From positions 3,596,001 to 3,660,000 of the forward strand of contig CAWBWT010000002.1 of the NCBI GenBank assembly GCA_963792675.1: DNA of 64,000 nt, read 5' to 3'. Made by a program: the position numbers and the translations under genes. This document shows, in pieces, positions 1 through 8,955 of the stretch. The notes below the pieces were generated by a model. That model searched no databases. It was not told the DNA's origin and worked only from the letters and a program-made list of their open reading frames with translations. Within the stretch, counting starts at the first letter, position 1. Each line of letters starts with the position of its first letter. This DNA comes from JBBROS01 sp963792675 (GTDB lineage: Bacteria; Pseudomonadota; Alphaproteobacteria; Acetobacterales; Acetobacteraceae).

Positions 1-79
1 GTATACTTGTAAGTTGGTTATGAACAATCTCGCGTGCGTAGACCTTTCTCCGCCGATCATTGCGGCGCATATGGGTTGA

Positions 80-700
80 ATGCCGGAACTGCCTGATCTA
101 CCGCCCGCGGCGTTCGATAAGCTCGACCCGACCCCCGACCCGGTCTTCTACGATCAGCCCCGTTTCGTCGCCCACATCGACGACGGCGCGATCGCCGCGG
201 TCACCGGGATTTATCGCGACACCCTGCCGCCAGGTGGCGACCTGCTCGACCTGATGAGCAGCTGGATCAGCCATCTGCCGGCGGAAATCGGCTACGCGTC
301 CGTTGTCGGCCACGGCATGAACGCCGCCGAGCTCGCGGCAAATCCGCGGCTGACACGCTGGTTCCTGCAGGACCTCAATGCCGAGCCGGAGCTGCCGCTG
401 CCCGATGCCTCGTTCGACGCCGCGACGCTGTGCGTGTCGGTGCAGTACCTGCAGCGTCCGGTGGCGGTGTTCACCGCAATCCGCCGGGTGCTCCGGCCCG
501 GCGCGCCGTTCATCGTGACGTTCAGCAACCGCTGCTTCCCAACGAAGGCGGTGGCGATCTGGCAGATCCTCGACGGACCCAACCAGCAGGGCCTGGTGCT
601 CGCCTACTTGCAGGCCGCCGGGTTCACCCGCCTTTCGAGCAGCAGCATGGCGCCCGACCGCGGTGATCCGCTCTGGGCCGCGATCGGCCGCGCTCCGTAA
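80..700 (+). CDS. SAM-dependent methyltransferase-like protein
   Basis: 206 residues. The fold looks like a class I methyltransferase: an acidic core strand (LPDASFDAATLCVSVQYLQ) is followed by the typical RRVLRPGAPFIVTFSNR helix-strand of post-motif III. The usual glycine-rich SAM loop is replaced by LDLMSSWISHLP, a variant I associate with a widespread subgroup of uncharacterised methyltransferase-domain proteins. The substrate is unknown. The ATG at 80 has no obvious Shine-Dalgarno, so the start is the weakest point. It converges on the beta-helix gene on the other strand, with 37 bp between stops. No operon partner is visible. Confidence 0.75.
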   Translation: MPELPDLPPAAFDKLDPTPDPVFYDQPRFVAHIDDGAIAAVTGIYRDTLPPGGDLLDLMSSWISHLPAEIGYASVVGHGMNAAELAANPRLTRWFLQDLNAEPELPLPDASFDAATLCVSVQYLQRPVAVFTAIRRVLRPGAPFIVTFSNRCFPTKAVAIWQILDGPNQQGLVLAYLQAAGFTRLSSSSMAPDRGDPLWAAIGRAP

Positions 701-737
701 TCCCCGCCCTATCCAGGCGCGGGTGGGGCCGGCCCGC

Positions 738-2441
738 TCAGCCCGTCCAATTGCTCGGCGCGGCCGCGGTGAAGTGCTTGGTGCCGGCGTCGAACATCGT
801 CGCCGATGAGGCTGCGACGGCCTGGTTGTCGAACCGGATGGAGCTGACATAGAGGTTGCGGTCGGACGCTGGCGAACCGCCATAGGCGTCGTTCAGAAAG
901 GTGATGGCGATGTCGTGCGGCGTGAAGCGTTCGGCGATGCCGGTCACGGTGATCGCCTGGGTCTGCCCGGCGCCATGCAGCGCCGTGGCGGTGTAGGTGC
1001 CGCCCATCTGCTTGCCGTCCACCGCGACCGTGAACTGGGCATCGCCGAGATAGGCGTCCTCGGCCACGTTGACGACGGCGGTGCTGGTCACGGCAGGCGC
1101 GGCCGAAGCCGGGGCGGCCCCGGGAACGGTGACGCCGAAGCTGGACGTGCGGTTCACATACAGCGCGGCGGAGCTGCCGCCGATGGCCTGGCCGTCATAG
1201 GTGGCGCCGGCTACGTAGAGGTTGCGGTCCGTGCCGGGCGTGCCGCCATAGGCGTCGTTGATGAAGCTGACGCCGACCTGGTGGGCGCCGGCCGCGAGCG
1301 TGCCGATCGAAACGGCTTGCGTGGTGCCCGACGCACGCGACACGGTCGCCGCATAGATGCCGCCAACCTGCTTGCCGTCCACCGTCACGGTGAACTGGGC
1401 GTCGCCGTTCCAGGCGTCCTCCGACACGTTGACGACCAAGCCGGCCGCCGTTGCGCCGGTGGTCGTGGTGGCAGGCGGCGTCGTGGTTGTGGTCGTCGTG
1501 GTCGTCTGGCTGGGCGCGGTGGTCAGCGACAGGGCCGACAGGTCGAGCGCCGGGCGACTGCCGAGGACGGTCGTGCCGCTTTGGCTGGCGGCGCCGGTGA
1601 CGAGCGGGTTGGTGCCGAAGCCGTATACGCTGTTGTTGGTGAAGCTCGCCGTCGCCGCGGTCGAGTTCCACAGCGCCGCGCCAGAGCTTTTGTCGTTGAC
1701 GATGGTGTTGCCGCCGACCGAGAGGCTGGTGCCGCTGCGGAGGTTGCCTTCTTCGCCGTAGGCGATGATCGTGGGGTTCCCGCTTTGCGCGCTCTGCTGG
1801 ATGGTGTTGCCGGAAATGACGGCATTGCCGCCGTTCGGCAGGTCGATCTCGTACGACGCGTTGCTGCTGTTATCGAAGATGCGGTTGCCGGTGATGGTGT
1901 TGTTTTCGGCCCGGCTTTTGATCTCGTGTCCGACATTGGCGTCGTGGATGTAGCTGTTGGTCAGCGAGAACGACTTGACGTCGTTGATATACATGTTGTG
2001 GCTGAAGCCGTCGCCGGCGCCGTTATGGTCGAATTCCGAGTTGGCGATGGCGATGCTGCCGTTCGGGTCGGACGCGGCCAGGATGCCATCCTGGTTGTTG
2101 AAGAAATGCGAGTTGGTGACGGTCAGCGTGCCGCCCTCGTAACGGATTCCGGCGCCGTTCCGGTCGGCCACGGCGGCGCCGGTGAACGCGAAGCCGTTCA
2201 CGCTGACGGCAACACCCGCTCCGCCCTCGTCGAGGATGGCCTTGCCGTTGGGAGGCGCCACGGTGGCGGCGAGGGTGACGATCCCGCCCACGGCATTCAG
2301 GGTCAAAGATTTGTTTACACTAAGAAAATCGTTAGTATAAACGCCGGATTGAACATTGATCGTATCACCGGCCTGGGCCGCGCCGACAGCGGCCGCAATG
2401 GTCGTGTAGGTTTGGCCAGCCCCGACCGTCAATGTGCTCAT
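738..2441 (-). CDS. Parallel beta-helix protein with two CBM60-like domains
   Basis: 567 residues. Residues 1 to about 300 form a right-handed parallel beta-helix (repeated N-x-I-x-x-N rungs such as NNTITGNRIFDNSSN), as in pectate-lyase-like and periplasmic copper-binding repeats. A linker of nine consecutive Thr with Pro follows. Two repeats of about 105 residues then each carry an F-x-NDAYGG-x-P-x-x-DRNLYV signature, which matches the calcium-dependent carbohydrate-binding module CBM60 (xylan-binding). This suggests a polysaccharide-binding or -degrading surface protein. No N-terminal signal peptide is seen (it begins MSTLTVGAGQTYTTI), so export would need another route such as type I or an unconventional signal. 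The SD AAGGAG lies just upstream of the ATG. No catalytic residues could be assigned. Confidence 0.8.
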   Translation of the reverse strand: MSTLTVGAGQTYTTIAAAVGAAQAGDTINVQSGVYTNDFLSVNKSLTLNAVGGIVTLAATVAPPNGKAILDEGGAGVAVSVNGFAFTGAAVADRNGAGIRYEGGTLTVTNSHFFNNQDGILAASDPNGSIAIANSEFDHNGAGDGFSHNMYINDVKSFSLTNSYIHDANVGHEIKSRAENNTITGNRIFDNSSNASYEIDLPNGGNAVISGNTIQQSAQSGNPTIIAYGEEGNLRSGTSLSVGGNTIVNDKSSGAALWNSTAATASFTNNSVYGFGTNPLVTGAASQSGTTVLGSRPALDLSALSLTTAPSQTTTTTTTTTPPATTTTGATAAGLVVNVSEDAWNGDAQFTVTVDGKQVGGIYAATVSRASGTTQAVSIGTLAAGAHQVGVSFINDAYGGTPGTDRNLYVAGATYDGQAIGGSSAALYVNRTSSFGVTVPGAAPASAAPAVTSTAVVNVAEDAYLGDAQFTVAVDGKQMGGTYTATALHGAGQTQAITVTGIAERFTPHDIAITFLNDAYGGSPASDRNLYVSSIRFDNQAVAASSATMFDAGTKHFTAAAPSNWTG

Positions 2442-2464
2442 CGCGAGCTCCTTGATATTTCGTA

Positions 2465-2498
2465 ACAGAACGTTTAAGGGAGATTACCAACGTTCTGT
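2465..2498 (-). promoter_or_regulatory. 10-bp perfect inverted repeat upstream of the beta-helix gene
   Basis: ACAGAACGTT (2465-2474) and AACGTTCTGT (2489-2498) are perfect inverted arms separated by 14 bp. They lie 24 bp upstream of the start codon of the minus-strand beta-helix gene. The 140-bp spacer is markedly AT-richer than its surroundings and contains a TTGACA (minus strand) further upstream. It could be an operator or a 5'-leader hairpin. It does not match the alphaproteobacterial LexA box. Which protein binds is unknown. Confidence 0.5.
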
Positions 2499-2583
2499 GG
2501 CTGTAAATACACAGCAAGTACCTTTTTGCACAAAAATCTATTTTGTCAAATTCAGTGCCGTCTGCGTTGCCTTTGGTCGGAAT

Positions 2584-3816
2584 TCATTGAACAATTCCAG
2601 CCACGGCCCCGCTCAAGCAGGTCGCCACCGTGCCCGAGAGCAGCGACCGCGCGCCCAGCACGGCCAACTCCGCGCGCCGCTCCGGCAGCATCGCCGCCAT
2701 GCCGCCGACCAGGATTCCCAAGCTGCCGAAATTGGCGAAGCCGCACAGCGCGAACGTCATGATCAGCCGGCTATGCGGTGACAGCGTGCCGTCCGGCAGC
2801 GCCGCCATCCCGAGGTAAGCGACGAACTCGTTCAGCACCGTCTTGGTCCCCAGCAGCAGCGCCGCCGCGCCGCTCTCGCCCCACGGCACTCCGATCGCCC
2901 AGACCACCGGCCGGAGCGGCAGCGCGAACACCTCCTGCAGCGTCCATGGACCTCCCGGCAGCGGAACGGCGGCAAGCGCCATGTTGAGCAGGGCCACCAG
3001 CGACACCGTCACAAGCAGGCTGGTGGCGATGCCCACAACCGGGCCGATCCCGTCCGCGGTGCCGCGCACCAGCGCGTCGAGGCTGCCCGATGCGCGCTCG
3101 TGCGCGAGCGCGGCCGGCTGCGCCTCGCCGGGACCGAACGGCACCATCAGCGCCGCCACCGCCAGCGCCGCCGGGGTGCTGACGACCGAGGCGACGATGA
3201 TGGCGCCGAGCGCATTCGGCACCACCGGCGCCAGCACCGTGCCGTAGATCACCATCACCGTGCCGGCTACCCCGGCCATGCCGCAGGTCATGACCGCGAA
3301 CAGCTCGCCCCGCTGCATCCGCGCCAAATAGGGCCGGATCAGCAGCGGCGCCTCGATCATGCCGACGAACACGTGCACTGCCGCCGCCACCGCCAGGGCG
3401 CCGTCGATCCCCAGCACCCGCCGCAGCAGCCCGGCGAACAGCGCGACGATGCGCTGCAGCACCCCCCAATGGAACAACAGCGCGCCCAGGGCCGAGATCA
3501 CCAGCACCAGCGGCAGCAGCTTGAACGCGAGGATGAAGCTGCCGCCGGGCCGCGTCTCGACAAACGGCAGCGCACCGCCGCCGAGATAGCCGAACAGGAA
3601 CGCGGTGCCGGCGTCGGTCGCCCGCTGCAACGCGTCGGCGCCGTCATTCAGCAGCAGCACGAGGCGTTGCGTGGCCGGGACGCGCAGCAGCAGCATGGCC
3701 AAGGCCCATTGCAGCACGATCCCGCCCGCCACCGTGCGCCACGGGATCCGCCGCCGGTCCTCGCTGCAGGCGAACGCCAGGGCGAGCAGCGCCGCGTAGC
3801 CGATCAAGCCCTGCAT
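2584..3816 (-). CDS. Concentrative nucleoside transporter (NupC/CNT family)
   Basis: 410 residues from the ATG at 3816 (MQGLIGYAALLALAF, a first membrane helix); an upstream in-frame start would only add a hydrophilic tail. An inner-membrane nucleoside:cation symporter. Family hallmarks are visible in order: the N-terminal hydrophobic trio of helices, LGGGALPFVET, FKLLPLVLVISALGALLFHW, the gate loop with EAPLLIRPYL, GTVMVIYG, and the C-terminal NEFVAYLGMAA and CGFANFGSLGI motifs that line the nucleoside site. Length is normal for bacterial CNTs (about 400-430). Nothing upstream or downstream is related, so it is probably transcribed alone. A noncoding gap of 192 bp (3817-4008) in front of it shows nothing else recognisable. 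Confidence 0.9.
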   Translation of the reverse strand: MQGLIGYAALLALAFACSEDRRRIPWRTVAGGIVLQWALAMLLLRVPATQRLVLLLNDGADALQRATDAGTAFLFGYLGGGALPFVETRPGGSFILAFKLLPLVLVISALGALLFHWGVLQRIVALFAGLLRRVLGIDGALAVAAAVHVFVGMIEAPLLIRPYLARMQRGELFAVMTCGMAGVAGTVMVIYGTVLAPVVPNALGAIIVASVVSTPAALAVAALMVPFGPGEAQPAALAHERASGSLDALVRGTADGIGPVVGIATSLLVTVSLVALLNMALAAVPLPGGPWTLQEVFALPLRPVVWAIGVPWGESGAAALLLGTKTVLNEFVAYLGMAALPDGTLSPHSRLIMTFALCGFANFGSLGILVGGMAAMLPERRAELAVLGARSLLSGTVATCLSGAVAGIVQ

Positions 3817-4008
3817 GACCGCTCCTGCCCAGTCCCCGGCCCCGTCCCGCACCCGGCCCGAAGCCATGCCTCCCGAGCCCGGCGCAAGCAGCCCCTGGTT
3901 CCGGCGAACGGCAGCGAAGCCTCGCTCAGCGGAGCGCCTCGCGGCGCTTCAAAGTCGCATAATCGTTGCGGTTGGGGGCGCCGGCGAGTTCCTGGCCGAG
4001 CGGCCGAC

Positions 4009-4650
4009 TCACCGCTTCGGCCTTGCGCGGACCAGCATCTGCTTGCCGATCGGCTTGACCGGGGACAGCAGCCAGGCGCGGATCAGGAACCGGTTCACCG
4101 GCAAGCGCCCCTTCACTGAAAGCGGCATGAATCGAGGTTCGACGTGGAACACCTCCCACCCGTTAGCAACCAGGAAGTCGGCCAGGCTGACGTGGGAATA
4201 GATGCTCTTGTGGTCGAAATCGTCGAAATATTCGCGATACGCATAGCGGTAGTTCGGCTGCACGATCGTCAGCGTGCCGTCGGATGCGAGCGTGCGGCGC
4301 AACGCCGCCAGCACGTCGGAGAAGTCCGCTTGCGTCAGGTGCTCGAACAGGTTGCTCGCGAAGGCGAAGTCGACGGCGCCATCGTCGATGAAGTCGAGTT
4401 CGGCGACGCTGCCGACATGGTGTTCCACGCCCGGCGCCAGATACGCCGGAAACCCGGCCCAGGCGTCGACGGCGATGCGGCGCCGGGCTTGGACCGCGTT
4501 TATGAAGTTGCCGTAGCCGGCCCCGAGGTCGAGCACGCAATCGGTGGGGCGCACCATGGCGCGGAACCGGTAGGCCCACAGGCTTTCCCACAGCACGTCC
4601 CGCCGCTTGTCCTCCGGCAGGCGAGAGCCGTGGTAATCGACGGCCGTCAC
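4009..4650 (-). CDS. Class I SAM-dependent methyltransferase
   Basis: 213 residues from a GTG that overlaps the TGA of the upstream glycosyltransferase (GTGA, 4 bp), so the two are translationally coupled. Motif I is canonical (CVLDLGAGYGNF), followed by an acidic strand (VDAWAG), a motif II-like FASNLFEHLTQADF and a YREYFDDFDHKSIYSHVSL segment. The family is common in glycan or lipid-linked sugar loci. The acceptor is unknown; the tight pairing with a GT2 enzyme suggests methylation of the glycosyltransferase product or a shared lipid carrier. That link is inference from gene order only. Confidence 0.8.
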   Translation of the reverse strand: MTAVDYHGSRLPEDKRRDVLWESLWAYRFRAMVRPTDCVLDLGAGYGNFINAVQARRRIAVDAWAGFPAYLAPGVEHHVGSVAELDFIDDGAVDFAFASNLFEHLTQADFSDVLAALRRTLASDGTLTIVQPNYRYAYREYFDDFDHKSIYSHVSLADFLVANGWEVFHVEPRFMPLSVKGRLPVNRFLIRAWLLSPVKPIGKQMLVRARPKR

Positions 4651-5738
4651 GTGCGGATCGCCTTCCACCCGAACACGATGCCGAGCACCATCCGCAGGCC
4701 GACCATCAAGGCGCGGCGGTTGTTCACGTTGCCGCCCTTGCTGACGCCGACCCTGGGGTGGAACGTGACCGGGCACTCCACAATGTCGCAGCCCATCTCG
4801 AGCGCGCCGTCGAGGAAATGCGCGTTGAACTCGAGGTTGACGGCGGAATCGAGCCGCGGCAGCAGTCGCAGCAAAGCGTCGCGCCGGCAGAGCTTGTAGG
4901 TGGTACCGACGTCGGTGATGGTTGTGCGGCCGAGATGCTTGGCTTCCAGCAGTTTACCGACGAACAGGTTGCCGTAATACATGAACGTGCTGAGCTGCGT
5001 GGTGCGAGCGCGCAAGCGTTCGACGGTGCGCGTGCCGTTGACGATGTCGGCGTGCGGCGCGTAGGCGAGGAACTTGGCGATGTCGTAGGCGCGGAAGGTG
5101 CGGTCGCCTTCGCACAGCAGCACGAACTCGTTGCCGCGCGTCGCCGCCTCACGGAGGCAGCGATGCACGCATTGGCCGTAGCCCTGCTGATGCTCGTTCA
5201 AGGCGGTGGCGCCGGCGGCGGCGGCGCGGGCCAGCGTCGCGTCGGTGCTGTTGTTGCTGACGACGATCACCTCGTCCACGAGCGGGTGCGACCGGAAGTC
5301 GTGGACCGCGTCGGCGATACTGTCCTCGTCGTTGTAGGCGGTCAGCGCGACCACGACGCGCGGGTTGACCGGCGCATCACAGCGGACATCCTCCCGCGCC
5401 GAGCGCTTGCCGCCCAAAAGCACGAACAAGTCGACCGCGGCCAGACCGACGCCGACCACGATCGGGACGCCGCTGTACCAGACCAACCATTCATTGGCCT
5501 CCTGGAACCATCTCGGGTTGCCCAGCAGGTAGCGCGGCGCGGACATCAGCACGCCGACCAGATAGGCGGCGAGGCCCAGGCAAACGAGCAGCACGCCATA
5601 CAGCAGCAGCCGCGCCGGGCGGGTGCGGGACCGCGCGGCCGGACGGAGCCCCGGCGGAACCGCACACGCGCCGCTCCCGCCGTCCGGAGCTGGCGCGGAC
5701 CGCCCCTGCCCCGCTTCGACGGGATACGGCGCCGTCAT
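4647..5738 (-). CDS. Membrane-anchored family 2 glycosyltransferase
   Basis: 363 residues from the ATG at 5738. Two N-terminal membrane helices (LLLYGVLLVCLGLAAYLVGV and VPIVVGVGLAAVDLFVLLGG) precede a GT-A domain: RVVVALTAYNDEDSI, VVSNNSTDAT, then LLCEGDRTF, whose acidic pair sits where the DxD metal site lies in dolichol-phosphate-mannose-like enzymes. The C-terminus is amphipathic and ends GIVFGWKAIRT. It likely transfers a sugar from a nucleotide donor on the inner face of the cytoplasmic membrane. It forms a two-gene unit with the downstream methyltransferase (4-bp overlap). Donor and acceptor cannot be read from sequence. Confidence 0.85.
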   Translation of the reverse strand: MTAPYPVEAGQGRSAPAPDGGSGACAVPPGLRPAARSRTRPARLLLYGVLLVCLGLAAYLVGVLMSAPRYLLGNPRWFQEANEWLVWYSGVPIVVGVGLAAVDLFVLLGGKRSAREDVRCDAPVNPRVVVALTAYNDEDSIADAVHDFRSHPLVDEVIVVSNNSTDATLARAAAAGATALNEHQQGYGQCVHRCLREAATRGNEFVLLCEGDRTFRAYDIAKFLAYAPHADIVNGTRTVERLRARTTQLSTFMYYGNLFVGKLLEAKHLGRTTITDVGTTYKLCRRDALLRLLPRLDSAVNLEFNAHFLDGALEMGCDIVECPVTFHPRVGVSKGGNVNNRRALMVGLRMVLGIVFGWKAIRT

Positions 5739-5870
5739 GCGGCGGCATCGTTCCTGGCGCTGCCCACCCGCGCAAGACGCGGCCGCCCGGCCGCGCATTC
5801 GCCCGATCCTGGCAGCGCGCTCAGCACGCGCCGCCGCCGAAATCGGCCCGGGCGGCGCGCGGGTGCGGCA

Positions 5871-6617
5871 TCAGCCACGCCCGTGGAACGGCATCTTCGG
5901 CGCCATGATCGTCACCGTATGGACGTTCGCGTCCAGCGGCAGCCCGGCAATATGCACCACCATGTCGGCCACGTGCCGCACGTCCATGCGCGGCTCGACC
6001 ATCGTCGACCCGTTCGGCTGCGGCACGCCCTTGGTCATCCGCTCCGTCATCGGCGTGACGGCGTTGCCGATATCGACCTGGCTCGCGACGATGTCGAATG
6101 GGCGGCCATCGAGCGAGAGCGACTTCGTCAGCCCGGTGATGGCGTGCTTGGTGGTGGTGTACGCGATGCTGCCCGGGCGTGGCGTGTGCGCGCTGATGCT
6201 GCCGTTGTTGATGATGCGGCCGCCCTGCGGCGACTGGTGGCGCATGATGCGGAAGGCTTCGCGAGCGCAAAAGAAGCTGCCGTTGAGGTTGGCACCCACC
6301 ACGGCCAGCCACTTATCGACCTCGAGCTCATCGGGCGTCACCGCCGGCGTGCCGCTGCCCGCGTTGTTGAACAGCATGTCGAGCCGGTGCCACTTCGCTT
6401 CCAGCTGTCCGAACGCGGCGGCGACCGCCTTGTGGTCCGACACGTCCACCGGGAGCACCAGAAAGCGCTCCGCATCGCCGCCCGCCGTTTCCTCGAGCGC
6501 CTCGCGCCGCCGTCCCAACAGGCCGACATGCCAGCCCGCCGCCGCCAGCGCCTGCGCGCAAGCCCGTCCGACGCCGCTGCCCGCCCCCGTCACCAACGCG
6601 TATCGTTCCCCACTCAT
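5871..6617 (-). CDS. Short-chain dehydrogenase/reductase
   Basis: 248 residues from the ATG at 6617. Classical SDR: cofactor loop TGAGSGVGRA near residue 8, NNAG about residue 77, catalytic Ser in NNGSIS and YTTTK (Tyr-x-x-x-Lys) in the middle. An Arg-Arg in the loop after beta-2 (GRRREAL) suggests NADP preference. The C-terminus (TIMAPKMPFHGRG) is short and resembles SDRs acting on 3-oxo substrates, but the substrate is not inferable. It stands between the glycosyltransferase (132 bp away) and the cupin gene (75 bp away), all on the minus strand, without obvious functional link. Confidence 0.88.
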   Translation of the reverse strand: MSGERYALVTGAGSGVGRACAQALAAAGWHVGLLGRRREALEETAGGDAERFLVLPVDVSDHKAVAAAFGQLEAKWHRLDMLFNNAGSGTPAVTPDELEVDKWLAVVGANLNGSFFCAREAFRIMRHQSPQGGRIINNGSISAHTPRPGSIAYTTTKHAITGLTKSLSLDGRPFDIVASQVDIGNAVTPMTERMTKGVPQPNGSTMVEPRMDVRHVADMVVHIAGLPLDANVHTVTIMAPKMPFHGRG

Positions 6618-6692
6618 CCCGCATCCCCTGGTTGTGGCCGTGATCGAAGGCTGCACGACAGCCCATCGGCGGATGGTGGACCGAAGTGAACC

Positions 6693-7376
6693 CTACGTCG
6701 ACCGGGCAAGCCCGCGCGGCTTGGCGAGGTGCCCGGTCTTGACCCACACGCGGCAGCCGGCGGCGCCAGCGGCTGCCCGCAGTGCCATCCCCGGCGGCAG
6801 CCGCAGCCAGGATTGCGGCGCGAACGTCTCGCCCTCGCGCACGAACCCACCCTCCAGCACCAGCAACTCCGCGCCGCCGTCCGGCGTCCAGTCGATGGCG
6901 GCGCCCGGGGCCCAGCGCTCGGTCCGCACCACCTCGTCGGCGGCCTCGAACAGCGGCGCTGCGGCCACTCCGGGCCGCCCCGGCACCGGCGCGTGCGCCG
7001 CCGTTTGCGTGTCGATGCGCACCGCCGCACGGTCGGCCGGGTCGAATTGCCACAATTTCACGAAGATCGTGCAGCCCGGCGCCGAGCCCGGTGTGTGCTG
7101 CGTGGTCGGCGGGTTGCGCACGTAGGTGCCGGGCGGGAAATCGCCGTGCTCGTCCTGGAACACGCCATCGAGCACCAGGAACTCTTCCCCGCCGCCATGG
7201 GTGTGCGCGGCGAAGCGGCTGTTCGGGGCGTAGCGCACGATCGACGTGGCCCGCGCCACCTCGCCGCCGACCCGGTCCAGCATGCGCCGGTCCACGCCCG
7301 CGATCGGCGACGCCACCCAGTCGAGCCGGGCCGCATGCACGGCGGCCGGGGCGGCGAAGTCGGCGTTGAGGTCCAT
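6693..7376 (-). CDS. Double cupin protein, ChrR-like
   Basis: 227 residues. The N-terminal cupin has a full metal-site motif (AAHTHGGGEEFLVLDG, with His-x-His and Glu) and the late His in PPTTQHTPGS. The second cupin half (AELLVLEGGFVREGE) lacks the histidines, as in ChrR/anti-ECF-type double cupins. There is no anti-sigma ASD zinc finger at the N-terminus and no sigma factor nearby, so a regulatory role is not supported. A small oxygenase or a metal-binding accessory protein are alternatives. It starts only 4 bp after the pheA stop and is probably co-transcribed with kdsB-pheA. Confidence 0.8.
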   Translation of the reverse strand: MDLNADFAAPAAVHAARLDWVASPIAGVDRRMLDRVGGEVARATSIVRYAPNSRFAAHTHGGGEEFLVLDGVFQDEHGDFPPGTYVRNPPTTQHTPGSAPGCTIFVKLWQFDPADRAAVRIDTQTAAHAPVPGRPGVAAAPLFEAADEVVRTERWAPGAAIDWTPDGGAELLVLEGGFVREGETFAPQSWLRLPPGMALRAAAGAAGCRVWVKTGHLAKPRGLARST

Positions 7377-7380
7377 CGGT

Positions 7381-8221
7381 TCAGTCCGCTCCGAACGAGT
7401 TGCGGATGCCGGAGCGGCGGTAAACGCCGAGGATCCGGGTTTCGCGCGAGAAGAACGCCAGCTCCTCCAGCGCGCGGCGCAGCGCCGGCTGCTCCGGGTG
7501 GCCGTCCACGTCGCACATGAACTGCGTCGCGGTGAACTGGCCGCCCAGCATGTAGCTCTCGAGCCGGGTCATGTTGACGCCGTTGGTGGCGAACCCGCCC
7601 AGCGCCTTATACAGCGCCGCCGGCACGTTGCGGACGCGGAACACGAAGGTGGTCATCAGGCCGGGCATGTCGGGCGAGAAGGTCAGCGGCTCGCGCGCGG
7701 TGACGAAGAATCGGGTGGTGTTGTGCGACGCGTCCTCGACATTGGCGCGCAGTATCTCGAGGCCGTAGATCTCGGCCGCGAGCCGCGAGGCGATGGCGGC
7801 GTCCTCGGGCCGGCCCCAGCGGGCGACCAGCTCGGCCGAGCCCGCGGTGTCCGCCTCCACCACCGCTTCGGCGCCCAGCTCGTGCAGGATGGCCGCGCAC
7901 CTGGCCCAGCGCCACGGCATGCGAGTGCACCCGCCGGACCTGCTCCAGCCTTGTGCCGGGCACCACAAGCAGGCAGTGCTCGACGCGCTGGAAGTGCTCG
8001 CCGGTGATGGACAGGCCGCTGCCCGGCAGCAGCATGTGGATGTCGGGCACGCGGCCGGCCAGGCTGTTCTCGCAGGCGAGCATGCCGTACTGCGCGTCCC
8101 CGGTGATCACCGCCTCGATCGCCCGCTCGAAGGTCTGGCACGGCAGGGTCGGCATGCCCGGGAAGGCGGCGCGGCAGGCGAGGTCGGAATAGGCGCCGGG
8201 GATGCCTTGGAACGAGATCAA
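7381..8221 (-). CDS. pheA: Prephenate dehydratase (one-base frameshift)
   Basis: Converts prephenate to phenylpyruvate in phenylalanine synthesis. With one base removed near 7894 it reads as 279 residues, the normal size of a stand-alone enzyme. The PDT domain begins LISFQGIPGAYSDLA and includes CENSLAGRV, VHSHAVALGQ and the catalytic Thr in NTTRFFV; an ACT domain follows (MTTFVFRVRNVPAALYKAL, RLESYMLGG) for Phe feedback. The frame changes after ALGQVR to AILHELGAEAVVEAD: one extra G in CGCGG explains it exactly. The start is a TTG at 8221 overlapping the kdsB stop (TTGA), so the genes are coupled. Both halves are intact, so I treat the shift as a likely sequencing indel. Confidence 0.88.
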
Positions 8222-8955
8222 GCGCGCCTCCGCAGCATCGTTCGCGCCCGTTCGAGGTCTTCCGGCGTGTCGACCCCGAACGGCGCATGATCCACCCGGG
8301 CGCAGGCGATCCGCATCCCCGCCTCGAGCGCCCGCAGCTGCTCGAGCTTCTCCCGCCGCTCGAGCGGGCTTTCCGGCAGGCTGACGTAGCGGGCGAGCGC
8401 CGAGCGGCGGTAGGCGTAGATGCCGATATGGTGCCACAGCGGCCCGTCGCCGGACGGGATCGGCACGCGCGAGAAATAGAGCGCCGGCGACACCGCTCGG
8501 CCGCGGTCGAAGGCGCAGGCGGCTTTGACCACCTGCGGCGCTGCCGCCTCGGCCGCGGTCTCGATCGGCGCCACCAGGGTTGCGATGTCGATGGCCGGGT
8601 CGGCGAGCGGCATCAGCACGGCGCGAAGCTGCACGCCGGGCATCGTCGGCAAATCGCCTTGCAGGTTCACCACCACGTCGTGCCGGCCTTGCGGGTCCAG
8701 CACCGCCAGCGCCGCGTGCACCCGGTCGGAGCCCGACGGCAGCGACGGGTCGGTCATGACCGCGGTTCCGCCATCGGCCCGCACCACCTCGGCGATTGCG
8801 GCGTCGGCGCAGGCGACCGCGACCGGGCCGATATCGGCCTCGCGCGCGCGGTCGAGCACGTGCAGGATCATCGCCCGGCCGCCGATATCGGCCAGCGGCT
8901 TGTCCGGCAGCCGCGTGGACGCCATGCGCGACGGGATGACGACGATCGGGTTCAA
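8218..8955 (-). CDS. kdsB: 3-deoxy-manno-octulosonate cytidylyltransferase (CMP-KDO synthetase)
   Basis: 245 residues, the usual KdsB length. Activates KDO with CTP for lipid A-core assembly in the cytoplasm. The nucleotide-binding N-terminus is VVIPSRMASTRLPDKPLADI; further motifs are DPSLPSGSDRV, VVNLQGDLPTM, the YFSRVPIPS loop and the C-terminal FGVDTPEDLERAR. The start is taken as the TTG at 8955 (LNPIVVIPSRM); a nearby ATG is out of frame. kdsB followed by pheA is a conserved alphaproteobacterial order. It is divergent from the hisN-like gene, with an 82-bp spacer that must hold both promoters. Confidence 0.93.
   Translation of the reverse strand: MNPIVVIPSRMASTRLPDKPLADIGGRAMILHVLDRAREADIGPVAVACADAAIAEVVRADGGTAVMTDPSLPSGSDRVHAALAVLDPQGRHDVVVNLQGDLPTMPGVQLRAVLMPLADPAIDIATLVAPIETAAEAAAPQVVKAACAFDRGRAVSPALYFSRVPIPSGDGPLWHHIGIYAYRRSALARYVSLPESPLERREKLEQLRALEAGMRIACARVDHAPFGVDTPEDLERARTMLRRRA

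Noticed and set aside
1..79. Possible regulatory RNA or promoter at the left edge
   Set aside because: Only 79 bases are available and no promoter, SD or structure stands out.
915..2465. 516-codon open frame on the + strand opposite the beta-helix gene
   Set aside because: Shadow frame with no domain; the beta-helix and CBM60-like motifs are on the - strand.
2465..2498. LexA box
   Set aside because: The alphaproteobacterial GTTC-N7-GTTC direct repeat is absent; the site is an inverted repeat with 14-bp spacing.
7381..8221. Programmed frameshifting in pheA
   Set aside because: No slippery heptamer or downstream pseudoknot at 7894, and ten other genes show similar one-base breaks, so an assembly error is simpler.
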